A stretch of 64,000 nt of DNA from Marinilabiliaceae bacterium JC017 (GCA_004296775.1 RHGE01000002.1:62001-126000), one strand, 5' to 3'. Shown: positions 35,199-45,341, numbered from the stretch's first letter. Numbers and translations are program-made. Notes: generated by a model from the sequence alone, not told the origin.

Positions 35199-36479
35199 CT
35201 ACCAAGCAAACATTGGCTTATCAGCCATCATTGCATTCACGCGCTTACGTACGTCGGCAATCACTTCTTCGTTATCGATATTTGAAATTACTTCATCAAT
35301 GAAGCCTACAATCACTCGCATCTCGTCTTCTTTCAAACCACGGGAAGTGATGGCAGATGTTCCAACACGAATTCCTGAAGTAGAGAAAGGTGAACGGGTA
35401 TCGAATGGCACCATGTTCTTGTTAATGGTAATGTCAGCTTTCACCAAAGTATTTTCCACTTTCTTACCAGTGATTTCAGGGAACTTCGTTCTAAGGTCAA
35501 TCAACATCAGGTGATTGTCTGTACCACCAGAAATAATTTTATACCCTAATTTACTGAACTCATCAGCCATTACATCAGCATTGGCTTTCACTTGCTCCAC
35601 ATAGGTTTTGAAATCATCAGACAAGGCCTCACCAAAAGCTACTGCTTTACCTGCAATCACATGCTCAAGCGGTCCACCTTGCTGTCCCGGGAATACGGCA
35701 AAATCCAATACGGCCGACATCATTTTGGTTACTCCTTTAGGTGTCTTTAATCCCCATGGATTTTCGAAATCTTTACCCACCAGGATCATTCCACCACGTG
35801 GTCCGCGAAGTGTTTTGTGAGTAGTGGTTGTCACAATGTGGCAATGCTCCACCGGATTGCTCAACAAGCCCTTGGCAATTAAACCAGCAGGGTGTGCCAT
35901 GTCGCAAAGCAAGATAGCATTCACTTCATCAGCAATTTTACGCATCCGTGCATAATCCCACTCACGCGAATAAGCAGAAGCTCCTGCGATGATCATTTTT
36001 GGCTTGTTCTCACGTGCCAATTGCTCCATCTCATCATAGTCCACCTGTCCGGTTTCCTCTTTCACATGATAAGCAACAGCATGATAGTTAACACCTGAAA
36101 AGTTCACCGGAGAACCATGAGTCAGGTGACCACCGTGAGACAAATCAAGCCCCATGAAGGTATCGCCTGGTTTCAGGCAAGCAAAGAAAACAGCGGCATT
36201 AGCCTGAGCCCCTGAGTGAGGTTGCACATTGGCATATTCAGCGCCGAAAAGCTCACAAGCGCGATCAATAGCCAATTGTTCTGTCTGGTCCACCACCTGA
36301 CAGCCGCCATAATACCGCTTTCCAGGATATCCTTCGGCATACTTGTTTGTCAGGCACGATCCCATCGCTTCCATCACCTGCTTGCTCACGAAGTTTTCAG
36401 ATGCGATAAGCTCTATACCATTTTTCTGACGCTCATATTCTTGCTCAATAAGGTCGAAGATTTTTGTATCTCTTTCCAT
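35199..36479 (-). CDS. glyA: Serine hydroxymethyltransferase
   Basis: The 426-residue enzyme shows the SHMT blocks [42 protein letters not shown] (Asp193, His196) and the PLP lysine Lys222 in [14 protein letters not shown]. It interconverts serine and glycine with tetrahydrofolate in the cytosol, feeding one-carbon metabolism. Length matches the family. A canonical promoter lies 60-89 bases upstream and a strong terminator downstream, so it is monocistronic. Confidence 0.97.
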   Translation of the reverse strand: MERDTKIFDLIEQEYERQKNGIELIASENFVSKQVMEAMGSCLTNKYAEGYPGKRYYGGCQVVDQTEQLAIDRACELFGAEYANVQPHSGAQANAAVFFACLKPGDTFMGLDLSHGGHLTHGSPVNFSGVNYHAVAYHVKEETGQVDYDEMEQLARENKPKMIIAGASAYSREWDYARMRKIADEVNAILLCDMAHPAGLIAKGLLSNPVEHCHIVTTTTHKTLRGPRGGMILVGKDFENPWGLKTPKGVTKMMSAVLDFAVFPGQQGGPLEHVIAGKAVAFGEALSDDFKTYVEQVKANADVMADEFSKLGYKIISGGTDNHLMLIDLRTKFPEITGKKVENTLVKADITINKNMVPFDTRSPFSTSGIRVGTSAITSRGLKEDEMRVIVGFIDEVISNIDNEEVIADVRKRVNAMMADKPMFAW

Positions 36480-36538
36480 CCCTATTTATTTTATTAAATT
36501 AATTAATTTGGGTTTGCCCAATAAATGATTAAAAGCTA

Positions 36539-36568
36539 CAAATTTAAAGGTTCAAACTGACTTTCAAA
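36539..36568 (-). promoter_or_regulatory. Bacteroidota-type promoter of glyA
   Basis: The minus strand reads TTTG, 18 bp, TAAATTTG, matching the consensus exactly. The predicted start near 36532 gives a leader of about 53 nt. Confidence 0.75.
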
Positions 36569-36692
36569 ATAGACATGCAGTTTATAACTTTTACCAGACC
36601 CTACCAATGATTTTATTCAAGAAATGCCCATACATGACATAAATCAAATATTGAGATAAAAGTCAAATTAATTATCCACTCAGACAAACCTC

Positions 36693-38471
36693 CTATTCAT
36701 CAGAGAAATGAATCAGAACGCGGCGGTAAACCGAGAAAATTTTTGATTTCGATACAAATCCTAAATATTTCCCATCTTCTACAACAGGCAAGTTCCAGGC
36801 CCCGGTTTCTTCAAATTTCCGCATCACCGCATCCATATTTTCATCGTATTGAATATGCGTTGGCGGCAAAGACATCAGCTGTTCCACGTAAGTATTGTCA
36901 TACGCCTCATTGTTAAACATTATATTCCTGATATCATCAAGTAGCACAATACCCTGAAGGATCCCCTGATCATCTACCACCGGGAAAATATTTCGTTTCG
37001 ACGCTGATATTATTCTCACCAACTCGCCCAGGCTGGTACGCGGTGAAACTATACGAAAATCCGTTTCCAATACCTTATTTAATCGCATCAGCGTTAACAC
37101 AGCTTTGTCTTTATGGTGAGTAATGAGTTCGCCTTTTTGCGCCAAACGTTTTGTATAAATCGAATGCGGTTCGAAATACATAATGGTCAAATAAGCGATA
37201 GTAGAAGTGATCATCAGCGGAATAAACAACCCATAACCTTTCGTGATTTCAGCAATCAAAAAGATCGCCGTTAACGGAGCATGCATTACCCCGGCCATCA
37301 ACCCAGCCATACCCACCAAGGTAAAATGCGATTCAGGCAGATTAACCCAATTCAAACTATTGGCAATGCGGGCAAAGAAATAACCGGTAGCCCCGCCCAT
37401 AAAAAGTGTTGGTGCAAAGATACCGCCAATACCACCACTACCAGTGGTAACCGCTGTGGCCAGTACTTTAAAGACCAGAATAAAAAAGAGGAACCCCATG
37501 ATGGCCCAGTTGTTTTCATGTAAATCATAAAACAAACTGTTACTCATCAATGAGTTTACATCGCCATTAAGTAAGGCGGTAATGGTATCATATCCTTCCC
37601 CGTATAGAGGAGGAAATAAGAAAATAACCACACTTAAAATAATCCCGCCGATAATCCATTTTGCAAAAGTATTTGACACTTTCCCAAAACGATTCTCTAC
37701 ATACATAACCCCCCAGGTAAAATAAAGGGAGACAAAACCACCAACAATTCCTAACAGTACATAAAACGGTATATTATCCAGTATAAACGGTGCTTCCAGA
37801 TGAAAGGTAAACTCTACCTCTTTGCCCAGAAAAAAATAGGCTACCGATGCCGATGACACAGCAGAAATAAGCAACGGTACGATACTGGCCATGGTCAAAT
37901 CAAGCATCAACACCTCCAGTGTAAATACCAATCCGGCAATGGGTGCCTTAAAGATACCGGCAATAGCTCCGGCAGCACCGCATCCCATAAGCAAAATGAT
38001 ATTTTTATAGTTCATATGAAACAATCGCCCCAACGATGAACCAATAGAAGCACCCGTTAGCACAATTGGCGCCTCTGCTCCTACTGATCCACCAAATCCG
38101 ATGGTGAACGTACTTGTGAGTATAGAGGAGTAGTTATTGTGTGATTTAATATGTCCCCCCCTCTTGGATATGGCATAAAGGATTTTACTGATTCCATGCC
38201 CCAGATTATCTTTAATAAAGATCTTAACAATCAAGACCGTTATTAAGATACCAATCATCGGATAAGCAAGAAACAGATAGTTCTGCGCCTCCATACTGAA
38301 TCCACTGGTTAAAAACACATGCACATGGTGAATCCCGTTTTTCAAAATCACAGCAGCTAATCCACTTAAAATACCGACCAATAAACTTAAGACTAAAACA
38401 AATTGGCGGTGACTAACATTCTTTATTCTCCAAATGAGAAATTTCCCTGGTAATTGTGATATTTTTTTCAT
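36693..38471 (-). CDS. ClC-family chloride channel/antiporter with CBS domains (copy 1)
   Basis: The 592-residue protein has the ClC membrane domain (about 20-435) and a C-terminal pair of CBS domains (about 450-585). The gating glutamate is kept in GGSVGAEAPIV, and the second signature GSGGIGGIFAPTLFMGG is present. The GSGIP-like motif near the N-terminus is GHGISK. Members move chloride, or exchange chloride or fluoride for protons. A paralogue with the same layout lies at 41358-43133 on the same strand. The start sits 8 codons before the first conserved helix. Confidence 0.92.
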   Translation of the reverse strand: MKKISQLPGKFLIWRIKNVSHRQFVLVLSLLVGILSGLAAVILKNGIHHVHVFLTSGFSMEAQNYLFLAYPMIGILITVLIVKIFIKDNLGHGISKILYAISKRGGHIKSHNNYSSILTSTFTIGFGGSVGAEAPIVLTGASIGSSLGRLFHMNYKNIILLMGCGAAGAIAGIFKAPIAGLVFTLEVLMLDLTMASIVPLLISAVSSASVAYFFLGKEVEFTFHLEAPFILDNIPFYVLLGIVGGFVSLYFTWGVMYVENRFGKVSNTFAKWIIGGIILSVVIFLFPPLYGEGYDTITALLNGDVNSLMSNSLFYDLHENNWAIMGFLFFILVFKVLATAVTTGSGGIGGIFAPTLFMGGATGYFFARIANSLNWVNLPESHFTLVGMAGLMAGVMHAPLTAIFLIAEITKGYGLFIPLMITSTIAYLTIMYFEPHSIYTKRLAQKGELITHHKDKAVLTLMRLNKVLETDFRIVSPRTSLGELVRIISASKRNIFPVVDDQGILQGIVLLDDIRNIMFNNEAYDNTYVEQLMSLPPTHIQYDENMDAVMRKFEETGAWNLPVVEDGKYLGFVSKSKIFSVYRRVLIHFSDE

Positions 38472-38923
38472 TGCGGTGACAAAAGTAATACAAATGGCCC
38501 CCTGTTGTCCTTTGAGCCGTAATTTATTATTGTTTTAAACAAGTTTCGATCTTTTTCGTCCTAAAGGCATTAACCCAAAATCAAATAAAAATACATTAAA
38601 TACGTCAGCAGATGCTCATAAATCCCACTTGAGCAGACAAAAACATCATTCGATCAATTCAACTTTTTTATAACTTCGACGTTATTGCCTTCCCCCAACA
38701 CCCTTACTCTTTTTCCGTCAATTCATAATCATACATCATTAACTAAGCTTTATTTAGGTTTTAAAACACAAGCATGACAACCTCCATACGCCGGCAAAAA
38801 AGTCAGGTATTATAAAAACAGGACAACTGCTTCTTTCATTCCTCTTACTGAAGAATAAAAAAAGCAGTTGCAATAATTCTAATCGTAATACTATAATAAT
38901 AAAGGTGACAAACTGCCCTCTAT
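38472..38923. other. Intergenic region between ClC copy 1 and the NUMOD4 gene
   Basis: No gene is seen. It holds the hairpin at 38823-38869 and AT-rich sequence that should include the ClC promoter on the minus strand; no exact promoter match was found. Confidence 0.6.
38823..38869 (-). terminator. Possible terminator of the NUMOD4/HTH gene
   Basis: CAACTGCTT and AAGCAGTTG are perfect 9-bp arms with a 29-base loop. On the minus strand they are followed by TCCTGTTTTTA. The loop is long, so this is less certain than the other terminators. Confidence 0.5.
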
Positions 38924-39502
38924 TTAGATATCTGTTACAGCCTCAACTTCTGCCCAATTCTCATTTCGCTTAATCCGTGAAACCTGCATTTCACTGATAC
39001 AAAACAATCGCGCCACAACACTCTGTTTTATTCCTTTTTCAAGCATCCCTTTAAGCACTTTAACGTCTTCTGGTTTTAATTTAGAAGACGTAACTACTTT
39101 CCCGGCCTTTTTACGAGCTTCCTGAAGCACTTTGTGCATACGTTTATAACTCTCTTCCCGGGTCACCCACTGGAGGTTACCGTAGAAATTGTTTTGCTTA
39201 TTCCAATCCAGGTGAATCACAACGGTGTGTTCATCACTTTCTTTTGGAATAAAATATTCAGCCGTCAACTTATGCACTAAATAGGATTTCTTCTTACCAT
39301 CAACACGTAAACTGATATTATAAAAGCCTTTTATATTACCTGGCTTTACAATGCGTCCATTCACCTGGTCATAACAATAACTCTTGATACGACCATAGTT
39401 ACTAATTTCATATTTCTTATCCGTAAACGTTAGCTCTTTCCACTCTTCATCATCAATCTTCCTAAGCTTTCTCTTTTTATTTAACTTTACTTCCATATAC
39501 AA
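38924..39502 (-). CDS. NUMOD4 / HNH-like protein with C-terminal helix-turn-helix
   Basis: The 192-residue protein begins with a NUMOD4 motif (EEWKELTF..YEISNYGRIKSY, about 19-42), followed by an HNH-like segment with YLVHKLTAEYFIP and IHLDWNKQNNFYGNLQW (about 75-115). The usual Asn before the first catalytic His is replaced (VVIHLD rather than VNHID). The C-terminal part (about 140-185) reads like a helix-turn-helix (VARLFCISEMQVSRIKRNENW). Such proteins look like homing-endonuclease relatives recruited as DNA-binding regulators. No intron or intein is nearby. Confidence 0.75.
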   Translation of the reverse strand: MYMEVKLNKKRKLRKIDDEEWKELTFTDKKYEISNYGRIKSYCYDQVNGRIVKPGNIKGFYNISLRVDGKKKSYLVHKLTAEYFIPKESDEHTVVIHLDWNKQNNFYGNLQWVTREESYKRMHKVLQEARKKAGKVVTSSKLKPEDVKVLKGMLEKGIKQSVVARLFCISEMQVSRIKRNENWAEVEAVTDI

Positions 39503-39788
39503 AAAATGGGTTAAGTCGTTTTCAAACTATAAATCAAACGAAGCGTTAAGGTTTTCTTTTATTGTAAAAATCTGATTGCGAGAACACCAAGTTTGGTGCA
39601 AAATACAGTGATCAAATAACGTACTAGCAAAAATAGGAAAATAGTTTTCATAAAACAATGTGATATAATACAGGTATTCTGTTAAAATAAGTTAACGCAT
39701 TCATCTCCTATTCAATAATTCATCGAAAAACCTTTTGGAGTACGGCATTTAGTATAAAAAGCAATTTTTATCTTTACCGCAAAAAATC

Positions 39789-40172
39789 ATGTCACTGAAT
39801 ATAGATGATCAAGATTTAGCAAAATTCATTCTGGTAGGAGATCACGTACTGATCAAATCCAAAACACCCCAGAAACGCACAAAAACCGGCCTTTACTTGC
39901 CTCCCAACGTCCAGGAAAAGGAAAAAGTAATAAGTGGTTATATTGTAAAAACAGGTCCCGGATATCCCATTCCGGCAGTTGCCGACAGTGATGAACCTTG
40001 GAAATCGAAGGATGAAAAGGTTAAATATGTACCACTGCAACCCAAAGAAGGTGATCTGGCTATTTATCTTCAAAATAGTGGCTACGAGATCGAATACAAG
40101 AAGGAGAAATACGTTATCGTGCCCCAGTCCGCCATATTGATGCTGATACGAGACGAAGGATTATTTGAATAA
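39789..40172 (+). CDS. GroES-like co-chaperonin family protein
   Basis: The 127-residue protein has the GroES/Cpn10 pattern: GDHVLIKSKTPQKRTKTGLYLPP, VISGYIVKTGPG, GDLAIYLQNSGYEIEYKKEKYVIVPQSAIL. The insert between the halves (about 58-85) is longer than in GroES. It has no GroEL gene beside it, so it is a second, orphan member rather than the housekeeping co-chaperonin; related orphan genes occur in Bacteroidota. The promoter may be the imperfect TATCTTTA box at 39769-39776. Confidence 0.8.
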   Translation: MSLNIDDQDLAKFILVGDHVLIKSKTPQKRTKTGLYLPPNVQEKEKVISGYIVKTGPGYPIPAVADSDEPWKSKDEKVKYVPLQPKEGDLAIYLQNSGYEIEYKKEKYVIVPQSAILMLIRDEGLFE

Positions 40173-40191
40173 CCTCTGTCTGACTGGAATA

Positions 40192-40222
40192 TTTGACGAA
40201 CAATTGCAAAATACTATTTTTG
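40192..40222 (+). promoter_or_regulatory. Bacteroidota-type promoter of the Dus gene
   Basis: TTTG (40192-40195), 19 bp, TATTTTTG (40215-40222) matches the consensus. The predicted start near 40229 gives a leader of about 44 nt. Confidence 0.75.
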
Positions 40223-40272
40223 CACCTCGTTTATATTGACGATACACAAAGAGAGGATAGCGAAGAAGATTA

Positions 40273-41289
40273 ATGGGAAATTTCTGGCACGAATTAGAAA
40301 AACCACTGTGGGCATTAGCTCCCATGGAGGACGTCACAGATACAGTATTTAGAGAGATTGTGCTTAAACTGAGCACTCCCTCCCATTTACATTTATTATT
40401 CAGTGAATTTTTATCAACAGATGGCTTCTGTCATGACATTGGCCATGATAAAGTAATACACCGGATAAAAGCAAATTCCAGCGAACTAGACCTTGCCCGC
40501 CAGCAGAACGTTAAACTTGTTGCACAAATCTGGGGCACTGATCCTGAGAAATTCTTCAAGACAGCCCGCTACATCGCAGCACACACTCCTTTTCATGGTA
40601 TTGACATCAACATGGGATGCCCCATGAAGAATATCATTAAAAAGGGTGCCTGCTCAGCCTTAATCAACACCCCCCAATTGGCCCTGGATATAATCGCCGC
40701 AGTAAAAGAAGCCACTTCGCTGCCTTTGAGTGTAAAAACACGCATTGGCTTTAAAAAAGTAGTAACCGAAGAATGGATTTCAACACTATTACAAAGCGAT
40801 ATCGATGCCCTGATTGTTCATGGTCGCATACAAAAAATGATGTCAGAAGGAGAAGCCGACTGGAATGAGATACAAAAGGCCGTTGAACTACGCAATCAAA
40901 TTAATCCAACCATTAAAATTCTTGGTAATGGTGATGTTGCGTCATTAAAGGACGGCCATGAGAAAGTAAAAACCCATGGTGTGGACGGTGCAATGATCGG
41001 ACGCGGCATATTTTCGAATCCCTGGTTTTTCTCCCCGGGAAAAGAACCTTCACAGGAGGAGAAACTGCAAGCACTTTTAGATCACGCCCGGTTATATGAA
41101 AACACCTGGCAGAGTCAAAAGCCTTGGGCTATTATCAAACGCTTTTTCAAAATATACACCAACAACTTTCCGGCAGCAGCAAAGTTACGCGCACAACTCA
41201 TGGACACCAATAACTATACAGAAGCAGAACAAGTTGTTTCACAATTTAATGAATGGCAAAAAAACTTCGCCCAAGAAACAACAGAATAG
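40273..41289 (+). CDS. dus: tRNA-dihydrouridine synthase family protein
   Basis: The 338-residue flavoprotein has the Dus motifs APMEDVTDTVFR, INMGCPMKNIIKKGACSALI with the catalytic cysteine region, SVKTRIGF, DALIVHGR, ILGNGDV and GAMIGRGIFSNPWFF. Dus enzymes reduce specific uridines in tRNA with NADPH and FMN. It is a single Dus and I cannot say which position it modifies; the sequence departs from classical DusB in its central part. It has its own promoter and converges with the second ClC gene 68 bases away. Confidence 0.92.
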   Translation: MGNFWHELEKPLWALAPMEDVTDTVFREIVLKLSTPSHLHLLFSEFLSTDGFCHDIGHDKVIHRIKANSSELDLARQQNVKLVAQIWGTDPEKFFKTARYIAAHTPFHGIDINMGCPMKNIIKKGACSALINTPQLALDIIAAVKEATSLPLSVKTRIGFKKVVTEEWISTLLQSDIDALIVHGRIQKMMSEGEADWNEIQKAVELRNQINPTIKILGNGDVASLKDGHEKVKTHGVDGAMIGRGIFSNPWFFSPGKEPSQEEKLQALLDHARLYENTWQSQKPWAIIKRFFKIYTNNFPAAAKLRAQLMDTNNYTEAEQVVSQFNEWQKNFAQETTE

Positions 41290-41357
41290 GAACCCATTAG
41301 CTCAAAAACCCATGACTACATCAGTGCCCTTAAAAAACTTAAGCACTGATACTCTTT

Positions 41358-43133
41358 CTAATAGGCCGCTGAAAACATTTTAAGATGGTTACGATAGGCT
41401 GTGAATGCATTTGCCCTGGAGATAAAACCCTTATAGCGTCCATGATCAATAACTGCAATATTAAAACGGTTGGATTTCCGAAACATCTCAACGAGATCTT
41501 CCATTGAATCATCGGGACTAATGTAATAAGCCGGCATATACATCAGGTCTTTTACAAATACCTTATCGTATAGTTCGGGTTTAAAAATAATCTTTCGAAC
41601 ATCATCCATCTTCACCATTCCATGCAATCGTCCTTCTTCATCGACTACCGGAAACAGATTACGATGGGCTTCAGAAACAACCTCAACCAGATCACCTAAA
41701 GAAGCATCCGGTCTCACGATGGCAAAATCAGTTTCAATCAACTGGTTTACATTCATCATGGTTAACACGTTCTGATCCTTGTCATGCGTCAACAATTCCT
41801 TCCGCCTGGCCAATTGATGGGTATAAACCGAATGCTTTTCAAATGTTTTAACGGTGGCAAACGAGGCTGTAGCAGTAATCATCAAAGGTAAAAAAAGCTG
41901 ATAACCTCCGGAGAGCTCGGCAATAAGAAACAAGGCGGTAAGTGGCGCGTGCAACACACCAGCTATTAATCCGGCCATACCAATGAGTGCAAAATTATTC
42001 TCCGACAACTGATGAAATCCCAATTTATTAACAACCATAGCGAATAAGAGACCTGTATTTGCCCCCATAAACAAAGTCGGCGCAAAAATACCACCTACTC
42101 CCCCACTTCCAAATGTTAGAGAGGCAGCCACTACCTTTAAGCTGATCACCATACATAAAAACACCGCCACTATAATAAAGTTATCTCCCCACTGCTCAAA
42201 CAAGGTGCCATCAAATAAATAAGATGGATTACCGGCTAACGCTTCATTAATAACTTTATATCCTTCACCATACAAGGCAGGAAAGAAGAATAAAATACCA
42301 CCCAGAATACCACCGCCAACTAATAAGCGCCAGCGCATTTTCCCAATGCGTTCAAACAAACCTTCAATAAAAATATAGACGCGTGTAAAATAAATGGCAA
42401 CAAAACCTGTCACCATACCAAAAAGAATATAAAATGGCAGGTCTATCATTTCAAAGGTTTGTTCCACCTTAAAAGGATAGAGCACATCCTGTCCTAAAAA
42501 TAGATAAGACGTTAATACAGCGGATGCCGAAGCCAGCAACAAAGGGACTAATGAAAACAAAGTCAAATCAAGCATAATTACCTCCAGCGCAAAAACAATA
42601 GCTGCAATGGGTGCCTTAAAAATAGCAGCCATGGCTGCTGCTGACGCACATCCTAACAACAACGTGATTTGTCGGTAATTCAGCCGAAACAATTGTCCAA
42701 TATTACTCCCGATAGCAGCCCCTGTTGACACCGTTGGCCCTTCTAATCCCACACTTCCACCAAATCCCACGGTTAATGAACTGGCAATGATGGAAGAAAA
42801 CATGTTATGACGATTAATTTCCCCTTGTGTTTTGGATACGGCATACAACACATTTGGAATTCCATGCCGCACCGGACGCTTTATCACATATTTAATAAAC
42901 AAAACAGTCAAAGTGATTCCGATAACCGGAGTAACCAAAAACAAAAATCCATATTCTTGTTCAATACTTTTCACCAAATGACTGATAAAATGAACCGCAT
43001 TCTTAATCGCCACTGCCCCCAGACCTGCCGAAATACCAGTTATAATACTCAGGATCATCATGAACTGGCGATTACTCATGTGGCGTAAGCGCCATTTAAG
43101 AAAATATCGGATTAAGGATTGTTTGGCCATCAA
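41358..43133 (-). CDS. ClC-family chloride channel/antiporter with CBS domains (copy 2)
   Basis: The 591-residue paralogue of the protein at 36693-38471 has the ClC core (gating Glu in GGSVGLEGPTV, and GSGGVGGIFAPTLFMGA) and C-terminal CBS domains. The two copies align over their full length including the CBS pair and share the N-terminal layout (RYFLKWRLRHMSNRQF here, IWRIKNVSHRQF there). They differ at the gating loop: this copy has the classical GLEGP, copy 1 has GAEAP. Confidence 0.92.
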   Translation of the reverse strand: MMAKQSLIRYFLKWRLRHMSNRQFMMILSIITGISAGLGAVAIKNAVHFISHLVKSIEQEYGFLFLVTPVIGITLTVLFIKYVIKRPVRHGIPNVLYAVSKTQGEINRHNMFSSIIASSLTVGFGGSVGLEGPTVSTGAAIGSNIGQLFRLNYRQITLLLGCASAAAMAAIFKAPIAAIVFALEVIMLDLTLFSLVPLLLASASAVLTSYLFLGQDVLYPFKVEQTFEMIDLPFYILFGMVTGFVAIYFTRVYIFIEGLFERIGKMRWRLLVGGGILGGILFFFPALYGEGYKVINEALAGNPSYLFDGTLFEQWGDNFIIVAVFLCMVISLKVVAASLTFGSGGVGGIFAPTLFMGANTGLLFAMVVNKLGFHQLSENNFALIGMAGLIAGVLHAPLTALFLIAELSGGYQLFLPLMITATASFATVKTFEKHSVYTHQLARRKELLTHDKDQNVLTMMNVNQLIETDFAIVRPDASLGDLVEVVSEAHRNLFPVVDEEGRLHGMVKMDDVRKIIFKPELYDKVFVKDLMYMPAYYISPDDSMEDLVEMFRKSNRFNIAVIDHGRYKGFISRANAFTAYRNHLKMFSAAY

Positions 43134-43263
43134 GTTTTATTTAAGGGGCTTCAATATAGGAAACTATCTTACAATCTGAAAGAACTTTTAACTACTCCCC
43201 GCAAACGCATTCCGTTTAAGGCCACAACAATCGAAGAAAAGATGCCATTCAATTATTATAATA

Positions 43264-43300
43264 AACAAAAAGCGCCCACAAGAATTACTTGGGACGCTTA
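43264..43300 (-). terminator. Intrinsic terminator of the chemoreceptor gene
   Basis: On the minus strand a stem AAGCGTCCCA / TGGGCGCTT with one bulge is followed by TTTTGTTTATT. It lies about 220 bases after the chemoreceptor stop. Confidence 0.65.
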
Positions 43301-43328
43301 TAAGCTGTATGCAAAATAATAATCAGTT

Positions 43329-43360
43329 GCTATAACACCAGATCTTTAAACATTAGCTAA
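43329..43360. repeat. Short dispersed repeat, copy B
   Basis: GCTATAACACCAGATCT (43329-43345) is identical to 5268-5284, with similar following bases. It lies between the chemoreceptor stop and its terminator. Confidence 0.5.
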
Positions 43361-43517
43361 TGAATTGTAATATAAATAGGTCTATCAATTATTAATAACC
43401 CAATAACAATTCTAAAATACATTAAACTCAAACTACCTATCAGCTAATTATAAAAACCCATCGACTTAATATTCAATATACCTGAAACAAAACAGTATTC
43501 AAGCCCTAATCATGTAT

Positions 43518-45341
43518 CTAGTTCTTGCTATCATCATCAATCTTAAAGAAAGAAATCACATCTCTCATGTTCTGGGATTGACTTGTCAGCTCCTCTGCAT
43601 TGGCCGATAATTCCTCTGCCGTTGATGCATTTTGTTGTATAATCTCATTCAATTGTCGGGCTGATATATTAATTTGATCCATACCACTGTTTTGCTCCAT
43701 ACTAGCTGTCAATATCTCACTAACCAGTTGCTGATTTTTCTGCACTTCAGGCAAGAAATTATTACACAGATCATCGGCCAAAACAGAAGCATCTGATACT
43801 TTTTCAACCTTATCTACAATATTATCAGATAGTTTCTTCGTATTACCTGCTAATTTCCTAACATGATGTGCCACCACATTAAATCCTTTACCCATTTCTC
43901 CGGCACGGGCAGCTTCAATAGAAGCATTCAAAGACAATATATTTATCTCATCAGAGATATCCGTTATCCGTTGTATCTCCTCCGAAGTTTGCAATGATAA
44001 TGATCTTGATATCTCCGCACTATCTTTTATTTTATTTGTTTCCTCATTTAACACCCTTGCTATCTCCTCTGAATTTCGAGCATTGGATGTCGTTTGAGAA
44101 ATAATGGCAGATATCTCTTCAATAGCACTTGTCACTTCTTCTGCTGAGGCAGCTTGTTCGGATGCACCTTGTGCAATCTGAACGGATGCCGCTGCCACCT
44201 GCTGACTACCAGCTTCCAGTTGTTCAGCACCGGTTATGACCGTTTCCACTACAGATTTAATCCGACCTACCATCTCCTTTATTGAAAGAAGCGACTGTCC
44301 TATTTCATCATGCCGTTTTATTTTAATATCCACATTAAGATGACCATTAGCCAACTTATTCAAAACCTGCTGAGCTCCTTTCAAAGGACGCAATCCCCTT
44401 ATCACAATACTGGTTAAAAATCCCACACCAAGTATTAATGCTATAATACCAGTAACCAAACTATTATACCATATAGGAACCACGGCCTTATGTATATCAT
44501 CTATTACCAAATTAGCACATACATAATACTTCAATTTATCATTTCTTTTTACTACTATCCATTTATCCTTTCCTTTGAAGGTATATTTCAATATACCATC
44601 TCCATCACAAGCAACATCTATTATATCCTGAAGGCCAATATCCGATGCAGTCACATTCCAAATAATAGAACTATCTGGGTGAGCAATACACATTCCATCT
44701 CTTGTCCGCAGAAAATAAACATATCCTTGTTCCCCTATTTTTGTATTATTAGATAACGCGTTCAATTGGTCATCAACAAAATGCGAATAACAAGCAATAG
44801 CCAAAACTTCCCCATTTTGTCCAAAAACAGGGCAGCTGGATAAAAAAACTGTCCGGTCAGTGGCTGGTGATTTAGCCGGTTCGCTAATATGAGCTTGCCC
44901 CATTCGTCCGGCTTCAATATTTTCAACAAAATCATCATCAACTCCAAAAGTAACACCTAATGCTTGAGAAATACCTTCAGCAATAATTTCAGCACCACCG
45001 GTCTTTTTGGGTACCGCCAGAAAAACATTTTCAACATCCATATGAAACTTCACAAAATCACGAAGCACAACATTAATCATATCCATATCATTGGCATCTA
45101 ACCCCTCACGAATGGCTTCAACTGATGCTAATCCTTCTACCGCATTATGCATTTCAAATGTAATTTCAGAAAGTTCTGCATCAAAGATATCTCTCACGTT
45201 GGCAGCCTGATTGAGATAGGCTTCCTCAACAGCTTTTTTCCCAAAACTGATATTTAAAATGGTTGACACACCACACAATATGAAAATAACAGCACCACTC
45301 GCAAATGCCAGATCCCTGACTATACTCTTCTTTCGCCCCAT
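43518..45341 (-). CDS. Methyl-accepting chemotaxis protein
   Basis: The start is taken at MGRKKSIVRD (45341); the frame opens 11 codons earlier at 45374. A membrane helix (about 10-28), a dCache-like periplasmic sensor (about 30-280, with PKKTGGAEIIAEG and GYVYFLRTRDGMCIAHPD), a second helix (about 285-307), a HAMP segment and a long signalling coiled coil are visible. The hairpin tip reads INILSLNASIEAARAGEMGKGFNVVAHHVRKLA. At the position of the usual VVA-x-EVR-x-LA glutamate (Glu402 in Tsr) it has His. There is no C-terminal receptor pentapeptide for CheR. No chemotaxis genes are adjacent. Confidence 0.92.
   Translation of the reverse strand: MGRKKSIVRDLAFASGAVIFILCGVSTILNISFGKKAVEEAYLNQAANVRDIFDAELSEITFEMHNAVEGLASVEAIREGLDANDMDMINVVLRDFVKFHMDVENVFLAVPKKTGGAEIIAEGISQALGVTFGVDDDFVENIEAGRMGQAHISEPAKSPATDRTVFLSSCPVFGQNGEVLAIACYSHFVDDQLNALSNNTKIGEQGYVYFLRTRDGMCIAHPDSSIIWNVTASDIGLQDIIDVACDGDGILKYTFKGKDKWIVVKRNDKLKYYVCANLVIDDIHKAVVPIWYNSLVTGIIALILGVGFLTSIVIRGLRPLKGAQQVLNKLANGHLNVDIKIKRHDEIGQSLLSIKEMVGRIKSVVETVITGAEQLEAGSQQVAAASVQIAQGASEQAASAEEVTSAIEEISAIISQTTSNARNSEEIARVLNEETNKIKDSAEISRSLSLQTSEEIQRITDISDEINILSLNASIEAARAGEMGKGFNVVAHHVRKLAGNTKKLSDNIVDKVEKVSDASVLADDLCNNFLPEVQKNQQLVSEILTASMEQNSGMDQINISARQLNEIIQQNASTAEELSANAEELTSQSQNMRDVISFFKIDDDSKN

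Noticed and set aside
43119-43319. 66-codon plus frame opposite the ClC copy 2 start
   Set aside because: It overlaps the ClC promoter region and the chemoreceptor terminator and has no recognisable features.
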